64,000 bases of DNA from Epiperipatus broadwayi (lineage: Eukaryota; Onychophora; Udeonychophora; Euonychophora; Peripatidae): contig JAQFVV010006310.1 of the NCBI GenBank assembly GCA_028023455.1, forward strand, positions 2,048,001 through 2,112,000. The letters are read 5' to 3'. This document shows, one piece after another, positions 57,952-64,000 of the stretch. The notes under the pieces were generated by a model. That model saw only the letters and a list, made by a program, of their open reading frames with translations, was not told the origin of the DNA and searched no databases. Each line of letters starts with the position of its first letter. Position 1 is the first letter of the stretch. A program made the translations under genes and the position numbers.

Positions 57952-60656
57952 TGTAACAGTCAGAATCGTCTATCTTGCTAACACACTGCAGAATTCAAAC
58001 CCCAGACATGAAACTGAACATTCTAGGAGGGGTTGCCTTCTAGATATACTAAGTTCGAATCTAAAGCCCAAATTTCACAGTGCCATCTACATGACATTGC
58101 ATCTGATGCCACTACTAGTATGACCTTTGACCAGTGCCTGGTGGTCAGGGAGAAACAAAAGACTCTATACTAAAAGAAGTTTGGGTGGCTAATTAACGTC
58201 TATGGATTTACAAAAGAAATGCAGAAAATATATATATAGACCAAGACAGTGATAGGAATCAAATAAAATAAGAAATCAAATTGAGTTTTAAATAATTTCA
58301 CAAAATTTATTTATATAAATTATATATATAATGCCACTGTCTGCTTATATGAGACAGGGACGCGTATTAAATAATTGTTGGCATTATATTCCCACAACTG
58401 ACAAAAAGACTTTAAAACAAAATGATGTATTCTATTTCTCAGGCTAATAGCATTACGATAATGTGCTTGACGAGATAGGAACATGTGCGAGGTGCTTTGA
58501 GCAATTATGCAAGTTTAAGAAAATATTTGAAATTAAGTGTTATAAAATATTTATTGATTTCAAGTATAGCACGGACAAAAGCTTACTAAGCAACAATGTG
58601 GGAATGTGATCAAGGCATTTATTTGAGAATAATAATAATAGAGTTACATTGGGAGGACAGTATTACTGATAATGAATTTATTAAAGTTGGAGGGTGTGAC
58701 ACGTTTAAGTCATGAATGCTTTGTAAAATAAATATAAAATAAAACAATATTGAAGATCCGGAATAATTACGGAGGGCATCTCGCCGCTAACCCGTAGGAA
58801 AGTATTTTATGAACAGCCGAAACTTAGCGACTGTGTGACAATTGCGTTTAATTCCCAGTGGTGTCATTTGGGACACCCTCTGCCTGGAAACTTGCAATAA
58901 GCAAAAAGAACAGACTTTGCCATGTAAAGAATCCTTGGAAAAATAAAACAAAGCGGTCTCAACAACCAATTCATTTACCAGTAATATGAGACTAGTGTAT
59001 ATAAAAACATACTAAATGGGTTTTACTCAGATTAAGAGAATGCCCAATCAAATTCCCAGAAATTCATTTAAAAGGGTCCGCACATTCTCAATGTCAATGA
59101 TGAACTTTGTAATTAAAGTAGAACACGGTAATTAAAATAGGAAAATGCATGCTTGCGGGTTTGAAAAGTAAGTATAGATTTATATACGCAATCATGCATT
59201 AGGGGACACATATAATCATTGACCTTGCACATATTCTCATGGTAGATTAAAATCAATAACATGTAGATTTTAAACTATGTGATTATATTATATTAAAGAA
59301 AAGAATCACTCTCCAACGAGTGATTTGCAAGATAATATAATTGGAAAATTATAAATTTAAAATATGCCTTAATAGCGGTGGCGTCTTACTTTCAATAAAA
59401 GGAATAGTTCACTCGGTCAAAGACGATTCTGACACATTATCATAATAAAATAAAAGAAAGCTTTATAAATAGAAAATATTAACCCAAGGATAGAGAGCAA
59501 AATATTGAGTATATTTAAACACGTTAAAGAAATACATAATAAAGTTATGTGAAATATAAGAAAACAATGTTAAATAGCTATAGCATGTTAGTTAGGAATC
59601 ACAAGAGCTCTTGGGTTAAGTTAGGTTACCTCTGGAGACGCATTTGCAGGTAGATGTTTGGCAGGTTTTATAATTCAGCAGCAAAATCTGGAATGTTCAT
59701 ATTTTTGCAGCAGCAGCAGTTCCGAGGTTCCCTATGTGATAACTTCCGATGGTATACGGCAGCATATGACCATTTAGGAGAGAAATCGCCTTCTTGCACT
59801 CTACTCTGTCATGTGAAGATTTACAAATTACTACAATAGAACTCAGAATGATTTCTCTTAGAAACATTAGAAGAAAAACTGGAGAACAAAAGAAAACCAT
59901 TCTTTTTATAGTCGACGTTAACAATAGAACTGCCCTGGAGCATTACAAAAATATATCGGACTTATCAGCTGTAATTAAATCTATCCCAGTGTCTAAAGGA
60001 ATTCAACATTAATTAATTTCTTTTGTTAATTTCCCTGTCGACATTCGAATTACAAACTAGATTTAATTAAAAATTACTTTTACTAATTAAAGAAAACCTT
60101 AAGTGGACATCTGCTGTTTTTAGATAAACTTATATAATATTAACTAATTAAACTATTGTCCATCATTTATTTTAACAGAAATATTTGGAATAACTTTTAT
60201 TAAATTAAAGAAAATGATTTTACTTTTTAAATTGCAATATTTGAATCTATTTACTAAACGAATATTTACTAAATGAATTTTATTTTAAATCAAAATATAT
60301 TACAACAGTAATATATTTGTAAATAGATTCAAACAAAATAACTTTAACAATTTATAATTTTGATATGTTTAAAATGCATATCATAGTGTGTGCGCAATTA
60401 CGACTTATATAACCTACTTTTTAATAAATCAAAATTATGTGAACATATACATAATCTATAATCTTTTATTTATTTGGGAATGACTTATATATATAATACG
60501 AGCATTGTACTCGTGGTTTAAAATTAGGCGGGATTTTTGGTATATAAGCGTATTGCAGACACACTACGATAGATTGGGGTTCAAACTAAGGTATGAGGTA
60601 GGAAATAGGTGAGAAAAGGTGAAACGAAGATCTGCAAAGCAGACCTTACTGTTTCA
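57952..60656 (-). repeat. Element 3 LTR, copy B (5' LTR in element sense, 2705 bp)
   Basis: Partner of 52839-55560. It starts TGTAACAGTCAG where copy A has TGTGACATTCAG, and ends CTGTTTCA before (TA)n. The hairpin recurs at 58023-58043 with one mismatch. Confidence 0.88.
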
Positions 60657-60669
60657 ATATATATATATA

Positions 60670-61700
60670 CAAACAATGTAATATATTGGAGATTTAATAA
60701 ATCGTCTCACTTCTTCATTTAAAATGCTGGACAATTCAATAAATATAGTAATTGTAAGAAATACTTTATTTATTTTGTTTTTTATTACTATATAATTTTT
60801 TATAGACCTCTTACACACATTTCATGATATTATCTCTCTTTTTAGTAATAATTTCATCTCTCTCTCTCTCTCTTCTTTTTTTGGTTATTGCAGAAATATA
60901 TTTTCTACCAATAACAAAGCTGTTTGAAATTTGTGATATTTTTATTCTTTTCTATATCTTTCCTTTCTAATTGACAATTATATTTTCTTATATCATTAAT
61001 CGTTATTAATACTTTTTGCACTATTTTATAAAACTCTAGATATTCAATTATTAATAAAATGGATCATTTTTATATATTTTTATACTTTTTTTTTTAATAA
61101 ATTATCTTCTCTATTATTTTTGTTGCATTTCTTAATAGTACATATCAATTATCTTCTTATTGATTTTATTCAAATTTAAATAGTCTTCAAAATCTACTAA
61201 TGTTTTAAAACGATTTACAATTTATAATTTAAATCCATTGGAAAATTTCAGAAAATTAGGAATATAAATTGTTATCACAAGTTTTTAAAATAATTTTTGT
61301 CTTTCTAATTTTTCATCTTACTTTTCACTAATCAAAGAATCAATTAAAAATATTTTAATCTTGAAATACATATTTTCTGTTAATCAAAATACAATCCAAT
61401 TATATACTTTTCCCCACTGTAAACTCCACAAATTTATGACTTCTCTCATTTCTATTACTATAATCAAATTTACCAACAATATTTTCAACTTTCAATCATT
61501 TATCAGTTTTAGCATTAGCCCCCCGTGAACAAAACATTTTGTATATTCATATAAAAATTTTCCACTTCTTCATCACAATGAGAACTTGTTAGCATAAACT
61601 TAAATTACCTGCATTTGATATCTTTCATTAGTTTGAATAATTAATTTTAGCACTCTGATATACCATCAATCTCATCGCTGTTGTTCTTTCACTTTTTTAT
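60670..61700 (-). pseudogene. RTE-like LINE remnant, endonuclease part
   Basis: Minus-strand translation gives MLTSSHCDEEVENFYMNIQN from 61595, then GKFDYSNRNERSHKFVEF near 61478-61415. LDCILINRKYVFQD follows near 61400-61355 and NRFKTLVDFEDYLNLNKINK near 61222-61160. These match, in order, the APT-S-DEE-EEFY, GKFG-RNERG-LVEF and IDYILVNRR segments of RTE-type endonucleases and the NRFxxL linker before the RT. Stops and shifts separate them, so it is a pseudogene. The matching RT half continues at 52828-51485 on the other side of element 3. Confidence 0.8.
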
Positions 61701-61949
61701 TTATAATAAATCGCATTCTCCTTTTACTTCCAATATTTGTGTCTTTGTAGTAAAATATATGCCTATTTTTAAAATCAATTGTTTCTTTGCCTTTTCTTGT
61801 AAATTCACAAAGTCTAAGAGTGTTCTATTTAATATATCACAGTTATTCTTTCAATTATCTTCCTTCACTTGAAAGTTATCTGCAGTAGTAAGTACCTAAA
61901 CAAATAAATTATTAAAATTATTGTGCATATATGTAGACACATACTACTC

Positions 61950-62075
61950 CGCGTAGTTTGATGCAGTGGCAGAATCGCAGATTCTGGACTGAAGGATGGA
62001 CCGTGGCTCAAATCTATCATTTGAAGTGCTCAAATTTTTTATAAACTGCTGAGCAATTATTTATAGATACATAGT
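61950..62075 (+). repeat. SINE-like copy
   Basis: GTAGTTTGATGCAGTGGCAG, then GGACCGTGGCTCAAATC and GAAGTGCTCAAATTTTTTAT follow the same block order as the copy at 62375. The head resembles a tRNA-derived Pol III promoter. It is divergent, with no clear poly-A or TSD. Confidence 0.45.
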
Positions 62076-62374
62076 CTTATATATATACACTCACACGTAG
62101 AAAAAAATAGGTAATTATTTTCTTATAATTGCACGCAATTTATATTGCTTTCATTTATTTATTAGCACCTACTAGTATATGAGTATGGTCATCCTAACTC
62201 CAGAAGAAAGAAGAAACAAAGTTAGTTTATCATTGGTGCAATTAAGATTATTTTTTAAATGCAATATATGGATTTTGTATTTTAATTATTGTTTTATTTA
62301 GTTAATAATGAAAGATCATTACAAAACTATCTTTTACTCTCTCTTAGATATACCCTTAATTTCCATCCTTGTGT

Positions 62375-62625
62375 GGTTTGGTATAGCAGTATAATGGCGG
62401 AGTCTGTCAAGCATTGGTGGTCGAGAGGTTAGAGAGTTATAGACGGCTGCTTTACAAGTAGTTGTCCTGGGTTACCAGGTTCGCTTCCCGGCTGATGCTA
62501 TGACACATGAGAAAAAAAAATGGCAGAGTCTAAAGCCCAAGGTTCATGGATCGATGTTCAGTCTGTTACTTTTAGTGCTCAAACTTTTTGTAATCACCTG
62601 AATAATAAACTGTTCGAGTTTTTCT
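62375..62625 (+). repeat. SINE-like copy interrupted by a tRNA-like insertion
   Basis: The left part is GTGTGGTTTGGTATAGCAGT to GGCGGAGTCT. The right part, from GGCAGAGTCT, runs through TTCATGGATCGATG to AGTGCTCAAACTTTTTGTAA. Removing 62406-62518 plus one TSD copy restores a continuous element similar to those at 61950 and 4336. Confidence 0.5.
62406..62518 (+). repeat. Retroposed tRNA-like sequence with poly-A and target-site duplication
   Basis: It is flanked by AATGGCGGAGTCT (62393-62405) and AATGGCAGAGTCT (62519-62531), a 13-base duplication with one mismatch, and ends in an A run. The body has an A-box-like TGGTCGAGAGG, an anticodon-arm-like stem (GCTGC/GTAGT) around loop TTTACAA, a long variable region and B-box GGTTCGCTTCC. 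GCATTGG can pair with CTGATGC, with two wobbles, as an acceptor stem. Without the arm-by-arm score of a tRNA finder, treat it as a tRNA-derived SINE or retropseudogene rather than a working tRNA. Confidence 0.6.
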
Positions 62626-64000
62626 ACTAGACTATTAGATCAGAAATTACGATTTATTATATAGCAAATACAAATGATTGAAATAAAACTTTGGTTAGCT
62701 AATTGAGTTGACAGCTTAGTCTATTCATCCACTTTTGATTCTGAAGATTTACTGCTGAGAATATGTAAATGCAATAATTTTTTCATTGCTTTCTGAATCA
62801 CAACACAATAATTAAAATAAAATAACCACCAAATCACTCACTACAAACAATGTAACCGTAGTTGTCCTTCATACAAAAGTACCAATGAAAAAACATTACT
62901 TACAGAGTTTTCTATTTGCTGGATGGGCCAAGGAGTGAAAATTTCTTATTGTTTTACTTTCTAGAAAAACCAGACACTAATTTACTGACCAATATTGAAT
63001 CATTTTCTGAATTGTTTATGGCTACTTAAAAAAAAAGTAAACCTGACTAGAATTTGACAATTTTTTCCCAAGTTTTGTTGGTTTAAATTTGAATATTCAC
63101 ATAGGCATGGCTGGCAGTTGTACAATCATTATGTTATCCTTCACTTTTTTAGAATAGGAAATAGATATTAGTTTATGCTCGATCTTTCTCAAACCTGGGT
63201 TAAGGTCATTCACTTTTCTAACTGTATTACTGTTAGTCTGCTATCCATTCTATTACCACAAATGGGTTAGTGCAATTGTAGAATGATCTACTTAGGAAGT
63301 CAAGACCTATGAATAACAACTCTGCCCTATTAGTTTCAGTACTGGAACTTCTTATGACCTTTCTAGTAGTAAACTATTCTATTTTTTTTAATGTTTAAAA
63401 ACAAAATAGCTTCTAGCTAAAAGCTTTTTATGTTATATATCACACAACTTTTACATTATTCATCACATAGATACAAACTAATAAATTATGTGTAATACCA
63501 CATTCCTATATATTTTTCAATTACAATTTTTTAAAGGGTATTTATACAACTTTTCCATTTTGCCACAGGTATATTTTAATTGCAGTAATAAATGCATCTG
63601 AAAAATTGGGAGTTTAATTATTATATCAAGTTGTGTTTAATAATAATAAATATATTATTAACCTTCAATTAAAATTTAAAGTGTATCTGGGATAAACAAT
63701 GATATAGCTTATTAAGTGACTAGTAATAATCATCAAGGTATTTATTTGGATGCTTTCATAATTATGAGTACAAGAAGTTTGACACCTTTAGATAAAATTG
63801 TAACTTAATATTTTTATTATTCTTTATTTCTCCAGAATTTATTACAATTATGTCCATATTTATCAGTCCTCAAATTATAAAATGTTATCTTCTATTTGAT
63901 AAGATTAACATTTATACAAAGAAATATTAGAATAATAAATATAATTTATATATGTAAACGTTTATCTAATGTATGTACATGATTATGAAATAAAAAAAGT
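62626..64000. other. AT-rich DNA, no gene recognised
   Basis: No ORF, RNA gene or repeat could be supported to the end of the window. Confidence 0.5.

Larger units (their letters stand above)
52839..60656 (-). mobile_element. Element 3: non-autonomous LTR retrotransposon inserted in a LINE
   Basis: Direct repeats 52839-55560 and 57952-60656 (about 2.7 kb) enclose a 2.39-kb interior. Outer ends are TGTGACATTCAG and CTGTTTCA, each against (TA)n. The minus orientation is supported by three features: the charged ORF at 56662-56429, a purine-rich AAGGGAATG just before the 55560 LTR edge in that direction, and a PBS-like TGGCGCCCAAGG near 57296. No RT, protease or integrase is seen. It is probably a deletion derivative like elements 1 and 2, though no integrase tail was found. 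Confidence 0.85.

Noticed and set aside
1-64000. Host protein-coding exons, CRISPR arrays, rRNA genes, bacterial operons
   Set aside because: No frame outside transposons has recognisable domains or convincing splice-bounded coding. Repeats are microsatellites or transposons, not spaced CRISPR repeats.

Overview
The window is strongly AT-rich eukaryotic DNA with no convincing host gene. Non-LTR and LTR retrotransposons, tRNA-derived SINEs, foldback/MITE-like elements and long (TA)n and (AAT)n microsatellites point to an intergenic or intronic stretch of an invertebrate animal genome. A mollusc is possible, but the sequence does not settle the species. No rRNA, CRISPR array or prokaryotic signal was seen.

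Layout. 1-4.3 kb: unique-looking DNA with a 600-bp palindrome (913-1516) and a SINE-like copy (4336-4460). 4.87-9.05 kb: a broken APE-type LINE on the minus strand (CCHC ORF1, endonuclease, reverse transcriptase, C-terminal zinc motif). 14.07-27.3 kb: units abutting at (TA)n tracts: a probable 2.1-kb solo LTR, a putative 4.6-kb LTR, a very young non-autonomous LTR retrotransposon (element 1, 20797-27063) and a 243-bp hairpin MITE. 27.3-38.4 kb: AT-rich DNA with a 500-bp foldback, a tRNA-derived SINE, a TIR MITE and microsatellites. 38385-47734: element 2, another LTR retrotransposon lacking reverse transcriptase, with 3.2-kb LTRs. 48.6-50.2 kb: (AAT)n arrays and an 800-bp palindrome. 51.48-61.70 kb: an old RTE-like LINE (minus strand) split between endonuclease and reverse transcriptase by element 3 (52839-60656, minus strand). 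61.9-62.6 kb: two SINE copies, one carrying a later tRNA-like retro-insertion.

Main biological picture. Elements 1, 2 and 3 share one architecture: very long LTRs (1.9, 3.2 and 2.7 kb), a short 2.4-2.9 kb interior without protease, RT or integrase core, and short charged or coiled-coil gag-like ORFs. In element 1 the gag-like N-terminus is fused in frame to the C-terminal end of a Ty3/gypsy integrase, including the GPY motif. Element 2 keeps a matching integrase tail just after its ORF, in another frame. Every outer end of the LTR units lies against a (TA)n tract, which suggests target preference for TA microsatellites. These elements presumably depend on enzymes supplied in trans by autonomous relatives outside the window.
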